From Ambrosia x helenae (lineage: Eukaryota; Streptophyta; Magnoliopsida; Asterales; Asteraceae): a DNA stretch of 64,000 bases. Positions within the stretch are counted from its first letter, which is position 1, and each line of letters opens with the position of its first letter. The notes beneath the pieces were generated by a model. It was not told the DNA's origin and made no database searches. It saw nothing but the letters and a program-made list of their open reading frames with translations. Both the position numbers and the translations under genes were made by a program. Location: assembly GCA_030844895.1 (NCBI GenBank), contig CM061226.1, positions 47,748,238 through 47,812,237 of the forward strand. The letters are read 5' to 3'. Shown here in pieces: positions 25,671 through 37,488 of the stretch.

Positions 25671-26822
25671 ATGGACTCCTATCATTCACCAAAAAAAGAA
25701 AAACGTAATGTTGGACATTTACGTTATTCTACTTGTATTAACGATGTTAGTATTGACGTACTTGTATCCGAGATAAGAATCAGGCTTCTGACAAAGTGTG
25801 TTGGTAGAGCTAAAGCTGTTTGCAAGCAATGGTTGTCTTTACTATCGACACGAGAATTTGTCAAGGAACATTGCCGTCACGTATCCACTGCCTATGATCA
25901 AAAATCGTTAGTAATTGGGAAGGAATCAGTTTATGTGATACCTGTAGTTGCTGATGAAGATCAAGCAAGTTTATCGCATAAGATAATTTCAATGCCATTC
26001 AAAGCCTGTTTTTGTTGTGTTAAAATTCTTACAACTTTTGATGGACTCGTGTGTCTATGTTTGCGTAACACCCGCGAGCTTGTGATTTGGAATCCACTAA
26101 CTAATATGTATAAAAACGTGCATAGCTCAAGTTATTGTGGATTATTCAGGTATCGTTGTGATGCTGTTGCTATGTATTTAGATGATATTGGCGACTACAG
26201 ATTGTTGCATATAGAGCGTAGACGTCGGATATTATTCTTTTATACATACTCACTAAAGTTAGACTTATGGGATAATATTGGGTACCTACCAATCGATGGA
26301 AATTGTATGGAAGATATTAAATGGTGTAATGGAACTTTCTATAAGGGTGTTATATATTTTCCATTAAGAAGATGCCACTTTAATAAAAATGGTTGTTGGT
26401 GATATAATAGTCGACGGCGACACAATCTATTGGTTGGTTTTGATGTCAAAATTGGAAAGTTTAGTCTGATCAGTTTTCCAAATATCAAAGATGGTAGAGG
26501 TTCTGGACATTTAGTTGTTGACCGCAATGAGCTTCATATGTTTGTTACTCACGGAATAGATAAAACCATTGTTGATTTATGGAGGATGGAAGATCAGGGT
26601 TGGACGAAGATATGGGATTTTCCTTCTATAAAGCCTCTTATTGTAGGATATAACGTTTCATACGTTTTGTCAACTGGCAAATATATTATGATTGCAAATT
26701 CTGGAAGTGCCAATGAATTGGATGTTACAAGACATGGGAAAGACTGCTACTATCCTTTGGTTTCGTTTAATGGATTACAAGGAGTTGTCTTCACTGAGAC
26801 TCTTGTATCACCAGACGTTTAG
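25671..26822 (+). pseudogene. F-box protein with FBA-type domain, disrupted
   Basis: F-box proteins recruit substrates to SCF ubiquitin ligases. The N-terminal F-box is visible at about residues 27-70, with hallmark CVGRAKAVCKQWLSLLS. It is followed by the F-box-associated signature LVIWNPLTN and later W-rich segments such as TIVDLWRMEDQGWTKIW. The first ORF stops at 26400-26402 and the same frame reopens at 26403-26822. Between them, a better match (GDIIVDGDTIYWL) lies in another frame, so two compensating indels near 26395 and 26430 are likely. No intron is needed. It forms a pair with 27765-28800. Confidence 0.8.
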
Positions 26823-27764
26823 TTATTTGTTATATGTTTTATTTTGTTTTGTTTTTTTTTTTTTTTGGTTTTTCGGTTTATTTCTATGTTTTAACTTAAA
26901 CATTTGAATGGATCATATTATGTGTTACTTAAATTTTATGCTTTAATCTACTGTCATTTACCGACTACCGTACACTGCAATTTACATCCATAAACATAAG
27001 ATTGTTACTATCAACTCCCGTGTTTTGTTTACAAAATTTCATTAAACATTTCAGCAACTCATAAAACAATATTATACCGTTTATTTTTACCAGTTTATTC
27101 CTGTATAATGAACTTCGTGTAAATTATTAATATTTTTAAAAAAGTTATATGTAAATTGGTATCAGTTGCTTAATTAAATATACTGGATGTGTTTCACAAC
27201 AAACAGTCGTTTAAATTTCAGTTCTTTATGTAGGTTGTTTCTTATATTGCCACTTCAGTATTACTCATCATCGTAATTCCATACTAAGATGTTTAACATA
27301 ATGTTATATTCTTGTGAAGTTTATACAATTGCTTCGTTTATTCCAATTTACATTTGAAACAAATGTTACCAACTTCCCAATATAAATTTTAAACACACGT
27401 TGTCAACCTCCAACAACCGTAGACCATCATCCCACTACTTATTACTTATATCAGCATAATCGGGTTTAACTCGGGAATTTATATATATATATATATATAT
27501 ATATAATATGATTCTAAATTATGTTTATTTTGTTAAAATGAATAACCATCGTTTAAAAAAACAGTTATTCAAATAAAAAGTAATCAAACGGTTTATTTAT
27601 TTTCATTTGAAGATAAAAGGAGGTTTTGTGAGTAGGGACGTGTGTTGTAATTTATGGAAACTGCCACAAACAACTGTATGTATTATGTCTATAAAGTTTT
27701 AATCATTGAATTATGTAACTGCGATAATATTTTAAAGTATTACAACTAACAATTAAAAATAACA
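26823..27764. other. AT-rich spacer between two F-box genes
   Basis: A short (TA)n tract lies at about 27481-27504. Otherwise no feature is supported. Confidence 0.6.
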
Positions 27765-28800
27765 ATGAACTTCCTTCCCACTTTGCTAATCCTTATGGAA
27801 ATACTGCCAAGACTTCCGGCAAGTGTTGATACACGGTGCAAAACCGTGTGTAAATCCTGGTTGGAGTATCTGTCAACGCCCGAGTTTTCTATACGTCATT
27901 GTCATTTCGTGCGTATATCAGGTGATACGAGAATACTTGCTACTAATCGTTCAAATTGTCTTATTCGTCATGTTGATATTACAAGCAACAATGTGTGTGT
28001 TCCCTTTGAGCCACATGCATGTTCTGTCTTATTCCTAGCAAGCTTTGATGGAATGGTATGTGTTTGTATTGAAAAAACTAAGGAACTGGTGGTTTGGAAT
28101 CCGTTGACCCGACTGTTCAAGAAGCTTTCAACTCCTACTTTTAACGGATACTACAATGTGGATGATGATTCTCTTGGTTTTTTCTTTAGACTCTTGTGGT
28201 GATTACAAGATTGTGCATATCATACGAAACCATGGGATAGTGACCGTTAAAATATATTCCTTAAGGCAAGGTTCTTGGTCTGCATCAACCTAATTCAATG
28301 GCGGGCCATATAATGCTGGTATATATGATTGGTCCATTGGGACTTTTTGTTCAAATAGTTTGTATTTCATTGTTAGCCACTTCTGGAATGTGGGTGGTGC
28401 AAGGGTACTCCGTTTAGAAGTCGATTCAAATGAGTTTTTTTGATATGGGATTCCCTAACGTCAATGTTATCGGAGGGTCGGGGTATTTGGTAAAAATACG
28501 AGATGTCATCCATATGTTTGTTTCCATTGGATTTTTCCAAGTTAATGCTGGGTTATGGAAACTAGAGAATGACAGCTGGACTAAAGTATTTTCATTTGAT
28601 GATGGTGTATGCTTTCCAGTGGGTTTAATGTCATATGTGCACTATGTCAATGGAAATGATAAATGTCTTGTGATACGTGACTGGGTGACGTTACTGAGAT
28701 AGATCTAACGACGAACAACGGTTTTACACCTATCATATTTACGCAATCGGTAAACGGTGCAATCTGCATGGAAACTCTATTGTCACCAGATGCTATGTAA
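27765..28800 (+). pseudogene. Second F-box/FBA gene, disrupted
   Basis: Same layout as its neighbour: F-box near the start (ILPRLPASVDTRCKTVCKSW), then LVVWNPLTRLF, then W-rich segments (LWKLENDSWTKV). The first frame ends at 28200 after a T-run frameshift near 28180; the next frame has a stop near 28291; a further shift occurs near 28440, and another near 28690. The terminal frame ends ETLLSPDAM then TAA at 28798-28800, closely matching the end of the first copy (ETLVSPDV). The two copies look like an old tandem duplicate, with this one more decayed. Confidence 0.8.
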
Positions 28801-30270
28801 TGGATTTAAGTTCGTCTTTGTGGTAGTCGTGTTGTTGTTTTTTGTAATTTGATGTTGTTTTTGTGTGATCATATTTAATGGTGTATTTTAATTGTCTTTA
28901 GGTTGTTTAGACTACATGTTCTAAAATAGAAATTGTTATTTTAATTCATTTTGAATGAATTTATTTTGACGTTCTTTATGTATGGTTTGTTATTACTATT
29001 AGTCTTATTAAGTTATTTAAATTTTACGTATTTACAGATGCATGTGTAATTGAAACTAAAATAAAATATTAGTGTAACCGCTAATCACCGTCTAATTAAT
29101 TACTTTTGCTACTGAACGGTTATCGATTATTATGCACGTGATAATCAGTCACCATCAAATCTTTTCTCTATATATTGACTTAAATTATTACAGCTATGCA
29201 TGTAATATACCAAGAAACAACTGATTATCATTAATATCATGCAGCTATGCATGCAGTGTCATTTCAATTTAATATCATGATTTTGAACAGTTTTATTATT
29301 ACATTATTTTAGTAATTAACATATTTTATTTATATGTATTATACCAAGAAACAACTGATTACACGATCAACTGGTTACTACATTGTCTAAAACTAACCAA
29401 CTTACTAAACGTGAACAACTGATTCATTATTTTAATTGTGTTTTATTATCGTGCAGTTATATATTTGCTTAATTTTATACATATAATGTAAGCTATTTGT
29501 GATCAAGTGTATTAATAATATTACACACTACGTTGTATATTTTGTTTTCACTATTATGGTAATACATTTCGCTTTGTAGAATACTGTTGTCAGATGTAGA
29601 TGTTATACACGACGAAGAAAAAGAGGACAACTTTCGTCAAATTAATAAAAAAAAATTTAGTTAATATGCATCTTAAGTTTGTTCGTGAACTCTAAACCTT
29701 TTGGTGGTTTATTGGTGATGTTAAAATTATGTATTTGTGTTTTTAGTTTGATGTATATTATCATTAAATAGTATGCTTATGTATAGATGCTATTGTGGCA
29801 ATCGGCAAATGTTACGCTAGATACCTGGTGTAATTGAGCACGTGGATATGATGGTCTATCAAGTGATGTTATCAATGATGCAGGTGGTTCATCATATGTA
29901 GATCTATAGTTTAAGTTTTTAGTATTCAAACTGAAAACTTTTGTATATATTTTGGTTTATTGTTGCTACTATCATTTGCTTTTTTAAATTATCTCATGTG
30001 TTACTGTTTTTCTGTTTACATCATTTTTTACACCATGATTTGTTTATTTATGTGCATTTCAGTTGTTTGTAACTCAGTAGTTAGCCAATAGTAATATAAT
30101 ATAATCAGTTGTTTAATTGAATCAGTTGTTTATATTGCATCAATTGTTTGTTAAAAATACAGCTATTAAACTAAATGTTTTATACACAATTGACGTATTA
30201 AAATATACTATTTGTTTAACCATATATTGTGCATGTTTATAATATTTCATTATGTATAGATTTTTTGTTG
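28801..30270. other. AT-rich Helitron 3' region
   Basis: No gene is seen. The word ACCAAGAAACAACTGATTA is repeated at about 29210 and 29342, and AATCAGTTGTTTA-like words recur near 30100. Confidence 0.55.
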
Positions 30271-30300
30271 TTACCCGGACTGGTACGGGTAATCTGCTAG
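30271..30300 (+). mobile_element. Helitron 3' terminus: hairpin plus CTAG
   Basis: Stem TTACCCG (30271-30277), an eight-base loop, stem CGGGTAA (30286-30292), then TCTG and CTAG (30297-30300), followed by T. This matches the family rule of a short 3' hairpin a few bases before CTRR with insertion before T. Confidence 0.8.
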
Positions 30301-30458
30301 TTAAATTAATGCTTAAAACCAGTGTTGTAAGAGTAACTACTAATAACTAGTGCGAGTGTAATAAGATAAATTTTCGTTTATCAAAACGTAGTTTGCTCAA
30401 TCTTTGAGATATAGTTGAAAGAATAGTAGTAATGCATGAGGATAACTTTTTAGAAATC
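30301..30458 (-). other. Host sequence between the Helitron end and the chimeric element
   Basis: Continues at 33752 once the chimeric element is removed, as shown by the AAATC duplication. It is probably interior sequence of the family-2 element whose 5' LTR is at 46631-49335. No gene is seen. Confidence 0.55.
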
Positions 30459-33384
30459 TGTGGCACCCGGCATATTCAGGTCAATACTTTTCATATTTTA
30501 CATACATACGTTTCGCACTCTTCATACATGCATTTCATACTTTGCATACATACGAGTCTACCTCAGCGAAAACAATGAAAACAACTACTTAATATCATAC
30601 TTGACCAGGTCGGTCGAGTCGTATCGATGATTCGGGAATCATCGGGAGTCGTTACAATGGTCCGAGGGACCATTGGGTGTCGGTCCATAACCATGTGTAC
30701 AAGGATCGGAGTTTAACGCACACACGAAAGTCTCGGGTCCCGGGAATTGGTGATCGAGTGGGAACGTGTTATTTATCGTGCATTATATGTTGGTAATCAT
30801 TATGTGACTTGTCGGTATGTGAAAACGTGTTTACATATGTTAAAATAGGGTTTAACGCACCAAAAACTCGGGTACTTAGGCTATAGGAGAGTAGGAAGCC
30901 CCTTGGGGTGATTAGGGGCTAAATGCTAGTTGTTACTAGTGATTATGGGCTAAATGCTAGTTGTTACTAGTGATTAGGGCTAAATGCTAGTTGTTACTAG
31001 TGAGTAGGGCTAAATGCTAGTTGTTACTAGTGAGTAGGGCTAAATGCTAGTTGTTACTAGTGAGTAGGGGCTAAATGCTAGTGTTACTAGCGAATAGGGC
31101 CTAAATGCTAGTGTTACTAGCGAATAGGGCCTAAATGCTAGTTGTCACTAGCGAATAGGATCCCTACTCGCCAATAACAGCCCGTACTCGCCTATACTGT
31201 AGGTCACGACTAAAAACGCCTATAAATACCACCCTTATGTTTCAAAACATTATTTGTGAAACCCTAATACACCCCAAGGCCACCCCACACCTTATCCAAC
31301 CTCTGTAACTCGTTTTTGAGCAAGAAATCATATTTTCAAGTCTTACAACCCATAATCTCACCATTTCAAGGTGAGTTCTTCATCCTAACCCTTTATAATA
31401 GTATTGTTTTGATCCCTAAAGGTCCAGACCTGATTTATAAACGTTTGTGTCTTTGAAAACTTATTAAAATCGGTTTCAAAACAAACCCACACATCTATAC
31501 TTGTTTTATGTGATGTATTCATGCAAGATAAGATCTTTATCGTTTAAACATGATTGTTCTTGTGTTATTGATATGTTTCTGATCTAGATAAGTTAATATG
31601 ATGATAATCTAGGGATTTGAAGGTTCATAGATGTGTAATATTGATATTAGGCGTTTTGACCAGTTTGGGCGATTATGGTAGATTGATGATGATATGTTGT
31701 GTTTTGTTGATTATTTAAGGATAGGGTTTACTCTAGGATGATGCTAGAACAGTAGGATAATGTCGGATAACGTCTTTATGTGATGAAATCGGAGTATTTG
31801 CTATTTAGGGTAAGTTTTACATGTTGATGTGATGCTTACATGCAAGTTATGCTATTTTGGGAAACCGCGTGCATTCGGGATGGCTAGGGTGATGATAAAT
31901 TAGGGGTTTTTAGCTTGAAATAGTTGGGTTAATGTTTTGGGTTGGGTATTGGGTGTTTACGCATGTTTCGGATCTGATTTGGAGGGTTAAACGCGCAAAA
32001 GGGATGTAACAGCTCTGTACTAGCGAGTAGGAGCCAAATCGCCAGTGTTATAGGCGATTAGCTCCTAATTGCCTGATGTTCATGCGAGAATAAGTCCTAA
32101 TCGCTTATATATATGCGAATAGAGCCCTATTCACCTCAACAACTAGCGAATACAATCCTAATCACCACTTTTACTAGTGATTACAATCCTAAATGCTAGT
32201 TTGATTCCTAATCGCGTGTAATGCTGCTGTATGTGCATTTTAACATCCCGAAACACGGATTGATGACTAGGAACATGTTAGGAACCCCAAGACATGTCCA
32301 ATGACTTGGTAACACGTGTTCGGACTTTGTTATGCGTTAATTAACTGTTATGTTAGATTAGGTGAACTCTTGCGCGCATTAAGTGTTTAATTGCATATGT
32401 TGCATGATATCTTGCTTTCGGCTAACATGTGAGATGTCGGGTCACCAATGGGATGTCGGGTCTCGTCTGATGTGGTCGGTTAAACGTTTAAACATCATTT
32501 CATATGTACACGGTTATGGTCTGGACTGCTAGGGACTAATCAACCTACGGGTTGTTAGTCTAACACCTTATACGCTCGTCATGATAGGTCACCAGTATTT
32601 GGTGCCGTCTATTGAGCAGGTTTACTTGTCTTAGTGCGAGGAGCAGCATCAGGTGAGTTTCACGGCCCCACTTTACGTTTTACATTTCGGGGGAGACACA
32701 TGCTCATACTTATTTCATAAATTATCATGTTATACTAGTGTTAATTCATTTACATACTATACGATACGTAAAGTACCGGGGAAACCATGAATATGCTGGA
32801 TAGCATAACGGGGGAAATGTGGATAGATCTATTGGGACTGACAGACCCCACTCGTCAGCTGGGAGCCGGGCGGGTGCATATTGTCTCGGTCATAACGCTA
32901 CCGGGGATGGTAGTGCATAATCGTTTCGGGCAAAATCATATATCGTTGTCTGTAATGGTTTCCGGTCGTAGTAGTATTACTCATGCGTCTAGCTAACGCT
33001 ATCATTTATGACATAGTGATAACATGATGGCTTTCATTATTTAAACGTTTAACATAAAACCTGTGAACTCACCGGCATTATTTGCTGACATTTTTAGCAT
33101 GTTTGTCTCAGGTCGTTGACGTAGCAGCTTATCATAGGCGCACGGAGTCACACGGCGTCTAGGATTCATATGCATTTTCTTATCTTTTTTCAGACTTACG
33201 TACTTTTGCATTTTGGGTTGTAATAAAGTTACGCTTCCGCAGCGAATGGATTTATGAAAACTTGATGGTTGTTTATTTCATTTTACGTATCATATAGTGT
33301 CGTTTATTGTGACCGTTGACTTAGATCCTGGTTTGTCACGCGCCTCGCGGTAAAACCCCACACGTGGAATTTGAGGGTGTGACA
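30459..33384 (+). repeat. Tekay-type LTR, left end of the chimera
   Basis: 2,926 bp, starting TGTGGCACCCGGCAT and ending GGTGTGACA. TATA box TATAAATA at 31221-31228. Upstream lies a 30-bp tandem repeat array (30905-31165); downstream, at about 32015-32225, is a block of GGCGATTAG/CTAATCGCC-like palindromes. The conserved U5 end includes CGCGCCTCGCGGTAAAAC. Confidence 0.9.
30905..31165 (+). repeat. About eight tandem 30-bp repeats in LTR U3
   Basis: Unit core GGGCTAAATGCTAG, then TTGTTACTAGTGA, each containing the inverted pair GCTAG...CTAGT. Later units shift to GCGAATAGGGCC. The array lies upstream of the TATA box at 31221. Confidence 0.9.
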
Positions 33385-33469
33385 GATTAGTATCAGAGCC
33401 ACTCCTGTGCTGTTCGGGATGGGGGGTGCATACCTCATCAGGGACGATGAGACTCTAACAGGGGGTGAA
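33385..33469 (+). mobile_element. Cassandra interior: PBS to PPT
   Basis: An 85-bp interior with the primer-binding site at its left end and a polypurine tract AACAGGGGGTGAA at its right. No coding sequence, as expected for a TRIM. Its left part matches, by eye, the antisense Cassandra fragment at 41301-41393. Confidence 0.85.
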
Positions 33470-33751
33470 TGTGACACCCTAGGAAAATCCCACATCGGCC
33501 GTGGCCAGGAGAGATCCTTGGTTCATAAGTAATGCCTTGCCTCTTAAATCACCAACGCGTTTTGGGGCTTAATGTTAGTGGATGAGAGGAGAACTCCACA
33601 GTTAAGCGTGCTCAGGTGGGAGCAGTATTAGGATGGGTGACCTCCTGGGAAGTCTCCACTGGGCAACCAAAAACAAATCCGTGAGCTCTGGATGGGCGAC
33701 CCATTGGGGCAAAGCGGAGAATATTGGTGGTGAGAGGGGCCGGATGTTACA
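33470..33751 (+). repeat. Cassandra TRIM LTR with a 5S rRNA segment
   Basis: 282 bp, starting TGTGACACCCTAGG and ending CCGGATGTTACA. It contains AATCCCACATCGGCC and, at about 33586-33655, a segment matching the 3' part of plant 5S rRNA: AACTCCACAGTTAAGCGTG (internal A-box region) and TTAGGATGGGTGACCTCCTG (C-box region). Cassandra LTRs are known to carry 5S-derived Pol III promoters. Confidence 0.9.
33586..33655 (+). ncRNA. 5S rRNA-derived segment with Pol III boxes
   Basis: Covers the A box, intermediate element and C box of a 5S gene with several substitutions; the 5' part of 5S is diverged. It could drive Pol III transcription from the LTR, but it is not a ribosomal gene. Confidence 0.8.
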
Positions 33752-34056
33752 AAATCGAAGTGTGTTTTAGATTCAAAACAGGTTCATTTGAAAAGATTTC
33801 GTAGGTACACATTTTCATGTGTTTACGAGAAGTCTAGTTTGAAAAATGTTATAAGGCTTATTATTAGTTGCAAATTTCTCCCGAAAACATATATTGGATA
33901 TGTCATATAAAAACAAAAGATTTACATTTGACCTTTAAAATATGCAATACCAGTTTGTAAAATGCAAAATGAAACCATTTCATGAAGTATGTGTAAATCT
34001 GATGTGTTTTAAAAGACCAAGATTTAAAATGACGTGAATGATAAAAATCAACGTAT
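33752..34056 (-). other. Family-2 element interior, left piece
   Basis: Non-coding. Joins 45815 once the solo LTR is removed (shared CGTATG-type duplication) and so belongs to the interior of the element whose 5' LTR is at 46631. Confidence 0.55.
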
Positions 34057-36570
34057 GTTGTCACACCCCCAAATTCCACATGCGGGGTTTTACCGCGAGG
34101 CGCGTGACACACCAGGATCTCAGTCAACGATCACAATAAACATACAACAAACATGCATTCATATATATTTTTAAAACCAAAATATCATGCTTTGAGCCGT
34201 AAACCAGCAGCGGAAGCATTTCTTGTTTACAACCAAAAGACATATTATAGTTTACAAAACATTGTTTAATATGCTTCAAAATATTAGACGATGTGCATGA
34301 CTTCGTGCGCCTAGCCCCTTGACTGCTACCTTAGCGACCTGAGAAAACATGCCAAAAATGTCAACATATAATGCTGGTGAGTTCACAGGTTTTCTTTCAT
34401 AAAAGTGTTGTTACAAGTTTGCAAAGATCATTCCCGTTAATACTATGTCATAAGAACGTTAGCTAGACGTTACGTGTTTTTACTACTACGGTTGGGAACC
34501 TATTACTAAACATGTGCCAAAAGATGAATCCAGCCCAGATTGACTGGGTTACCGATGCCTCGATAACCCGAGAGTTAGAGACAATATGCACCCGCCCGGC
34601 ATCCCCGCCGTCGAGTGGGGTTTGTGAGGCCCAATAGATCTATCCACATTTCCCTCGTTGTGCATCCCCGCACATTCATGGTTTCCCCTTGGGACTTTCC
34701 GTAAAAGCCGTATAGTAACATAAAGTGCCCATAGTATAACATGACCTTTTAATAAGTTCGTAAGTAGCATGTTTCTCCCCCGAAAGCAAAACCGTAAAAG
34801 TGGGGCTGTGACACTCACCTTAGATTGCGTTACTTGAAAACAGTTAAGTAATTATGCTATGATAGCCCCAAATAGCGGCGACCTATCATAAGATGTGTAT
34901 AAGTATCTGGACTAATAACCCGCAGGTTAACTAGTCCCCGAATGTCCAGACCATAACCATACACGTTTGAAAACACCTTTGACTGTTAAACCGACCGTAC
35001 CAGACAAGACTCGACATCCCATTGGTGACCCGACATCTCACGTGTTAGACAAATATGTAACACCCCAACCGATGGCGGAAACATCGAGGTGTCACGTATG
35101 AATGATTGTTCAGTAGCTCATGGAAATACATATGTTTAAATAATCCTTTATTTCATTACAAAATTGAATTACATTAAAGTCTACATCAAATAATCAAACA
35201 AAGCTTAAAACTTCAAATATCTCCTCATGCTAGCTCTAGACTTCAAGCATCAGTATTTCCTATTGAGTTTGGAAAAAAATGGGGGGGGGGTCAACTAGAA
35301 GTTGGTGAGAATACATAAGCCATGTCAAGCAATTAAGTTTAAGAATAAAAGTTTAGCAATTCATATGTCTATCATAAGTTTAAGTCTACATGAATAAACA
35401 TGAAGTGTTGAATGCACATAATCAAACCTCCGACTAGTTTAGGTCCATCACGTCATCCACGGTTCACCTTAATATTATGTTGGAACGATAACAATCACCC
35501 GCGCTCCCCATAAAAGATGGTCAACGAATCTAGGTGGGATTGTCAATCCAATACATCTATTATTGAGTATCGCCGGCTTGGCCATAGCTAATGATTATGT
35601 ATGTTGAAGCGTAAGTCTAACTGTTGTTGTTGTCTAAATCATGAGGCATTAAAGTTTACAACTAGACATGTATGTAGAATTGCTTAAGTATAATGTTGCA
35701 AGTATAAAGAATTGCTTAAACATGGTTACGTAAACTCACCTTAGCAAAGTATTAAGTCTCGAGAAAAAGTGTAAATGTAGCCCCAAAGTTGCCAAGTATT
35801 ACCCTATGTATAAGGTAACAAATAAGTCTAAGTATATCTAGTCTACAAGTATTTTCTAGGGTTTTGAATTGGGGATAAGTATTTGTTTGATTAATAATCA
35901 AATTGTTTATTAAATATAAGAAATTCAATAAATAAATAAACAAAAGTCTTTGTGTAAACTTTAGATTAAAAATGGTCACATTAAAGGGTTTTAAGTATGA
36001 AAGTAATTTTTTATAAAATTATTTTCTTAAAAATTGAATATTAAATCTATTTATTTCAAATTGTCAAAATATAACTTTAATATTTAAAAATATTAAAATT
36101 AAAGAATTTTTAAATTAAAAATTGTATTTCTGTTCTAAATGGATAGAAATAATTTATATAAAATTTTGGTGCAAAAATATTGAAAAATGAATTTATTATG
36201 ATTTATTTATGATTAAAACTAACAAAAATTGATTAAAAATATTAAATAAATGATTTTTCAGAAATAAAAATAATTTTAGAAATGTTAAATGTTATATAAA
36301 CTCAGAATAATTTTTGTGGAAATTTATATAATCGTTTTGATATTTTTATAGAATTTTATAAATAAAATAGAATAAACTTGAAATATTTATTATATATATT
36401 AAATAAATAATTTTTGGAAAACTAAAAATTGTATGTTAAACTTTTCTATTAGAATAACATAAAATACTTTTTGTAGAATTTATAAAGGAGTTTTAGTATT
36501 TTAAAACTAATTTTAAAAATACAAGTGAATATATATAAAGCTTAAATGGTAAAAAAAAAAAAAATTTGTT

Positions 36571-36646
36571 GATGCTGGGAATCGAACCCGGGTCTGGGAC
36601 CGGTTCGGGTTTTAATCACAAGCCTAGCCACCAACTGGGCTAGACC
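36571..36646 (-). other. tRNA-like cassette (sense to its LTR)
   Basis: On the minus strand an A-box-like TAGCCCAGTTGG and a perfect B box GGTTCGATTCC about 50 bases apart, as in a tRNA gene. The body does not look able to form a full cloverleaf. About 485 bp downstream of the LTR's TATA box. Confidence 0.7.
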
Positions 36647-36739
36647 TTGAGAACGAATAAACTAGATTTGAAATTAATTATATAGTATATGTGAAACTGA
36701 TTTATAACCCTTTAAAGAAAAGAATAAAAGCTGTTTAGT

Positions 36740-36815
36740 GTGGGACTCGAACCCGCTTGCCCCGGTTAGCAAACAACAGACACAACCACTTGATCTAGAT
36801 CAGTGGTTGTGTTTG
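36740..36815 (-). other. tRNA-like cassette (sense to its LTR)
   Basis: B box GGTTCGAGTCC and A-box-like TAGATCAAGTGG on the minus strand, with a flanking palindrome CAACCACT...AGTGGTTG. Closely related in sequence and position to the cassette at 63558-63640. About 315 bp downstream of the TATA box. Confidence 0.7.
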
Positions 36816-37402
36816 GTTAGTTTCTGTTTTAAATAAATAATCATGTCAGAAATCGTGTGCTTCCCCAATTCAAACCATCGAGCCCTAACTTTTGCAATAC
36901 TCAGATTTACACAACAATAACCCAATTGATCATAGGGTTATTGTTGTGTAGTGGCCGATGAACATAACCCATCAAAAAAAATGAACTTACAAAAACGAAT
37001 TCGTGTATAAAGCTCGGTCAACCAGAAAAGTCAACCACGAACGATTTGAAGCTTGGTAAGGTGTTTTATCAGAAATTAGAGGTGAAGAGAGATGTATCGG
37101 CGAGTAGAGAGTGAATTGGAGAGTTCAATTTATAGTGTGAGGGCTCGAGTGAACGAATTGGAAAGTTTGACCTTGATGAATATGATGACGCGATGATTGA
37201 GTCTAATTGGAATGTTTTTGACCATAATTTGACGTGTAATTGATGCGAATCAGTCAAGACAATCAACCATCATTCCATATTGAGGATCAAAACGCGTTTG
37301 TATGGGTTATTTAAGGTAAATCGTCTTCACAGTTGACTTTCTAAGTCAACTGTTAATATTCCAATACGTTATATAATTAAAATGTGTTGAAAATTAAACA
37401 AG

Positions 37403-37488
37403 TGTGTGGTGTAGCTCAACTGGTTTGTTGCTTGGTGTGGATATGTTGAACCGGCCATGGGCTCGGGTTCGAATCCCGACCCATGCCT
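37403..37488 (+). other. tRNA-like cassette (antisense to its LTR)
   Basis: A box TAGCTCAACTGG (37412-37423) and B box GGTTCGAATCC (37466-37476) on the plus strand, with a T-arm-like hairpin CGGGTTCGAATCCCG. It lies upstream of the LTR's own TATA box and faces it. Confidence 0.75.

Larger units (their letters stand above)
3033..30300 (+). mobile_element. Right part of a large Helitron with captured genes
   Basis: Several facts suggest one element. A RepHel C-terminus lies at the left, an RPA1-like gene follows, and all further gene remnants (B3, unknown coiled-coil, two F-box) are on the same strand. At 30271-30300 there is a typical Helitron 3' terminus: a 7-bp hairpin TTACCCG/CGGGTAA, four bases, then CTAG, followed by T in the host. 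Without the nested 10.5-kb LTR element the visible part is about 17 kb. The 5' TC end and the Rep domain would lie left of the window. It is an inference that the terminus belongs to the same element as the helicase. Confidence 0.65.
30459..33751 (+). mobile_element. Chimeric Tekay-Cassandra retroelement
   Basis: A single unit flanked by a perfect 5-bp duplication, AAATC at 30454-30458 and 33752-33756. Its left LTR (30459-33384) is a Tekay-type LTR; its interior (33385-33469) and right LTR (33470-33751) are Cassandra. The junction lies in the primer-binding site that both families share (TAGTATCAGAGCC here, one base from TGGTATCAGAGCC). The GAT spacer before it is Tekay-like, and the ACTCCTGTGC after it is Cassandra-like. 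Normal reverse transcription makes identical LTRs, so the two unlike LTRs under one duplication are the odd feature. Confidence 0.85.

Noticed and set aside
30905..31165. Regular 30-bp repeats resembling a CRISPR array
   Set aside because: Units are contiguous without unique spacers, the DNA is plant, and the array sits in an LTR.
37403..37488. Possible true tRNA gene
   Set aside because: A and B boxes are good, but I cannot form a convincing acceptor stem and anticodon arm; the recurring LTR position fits a cassette better.
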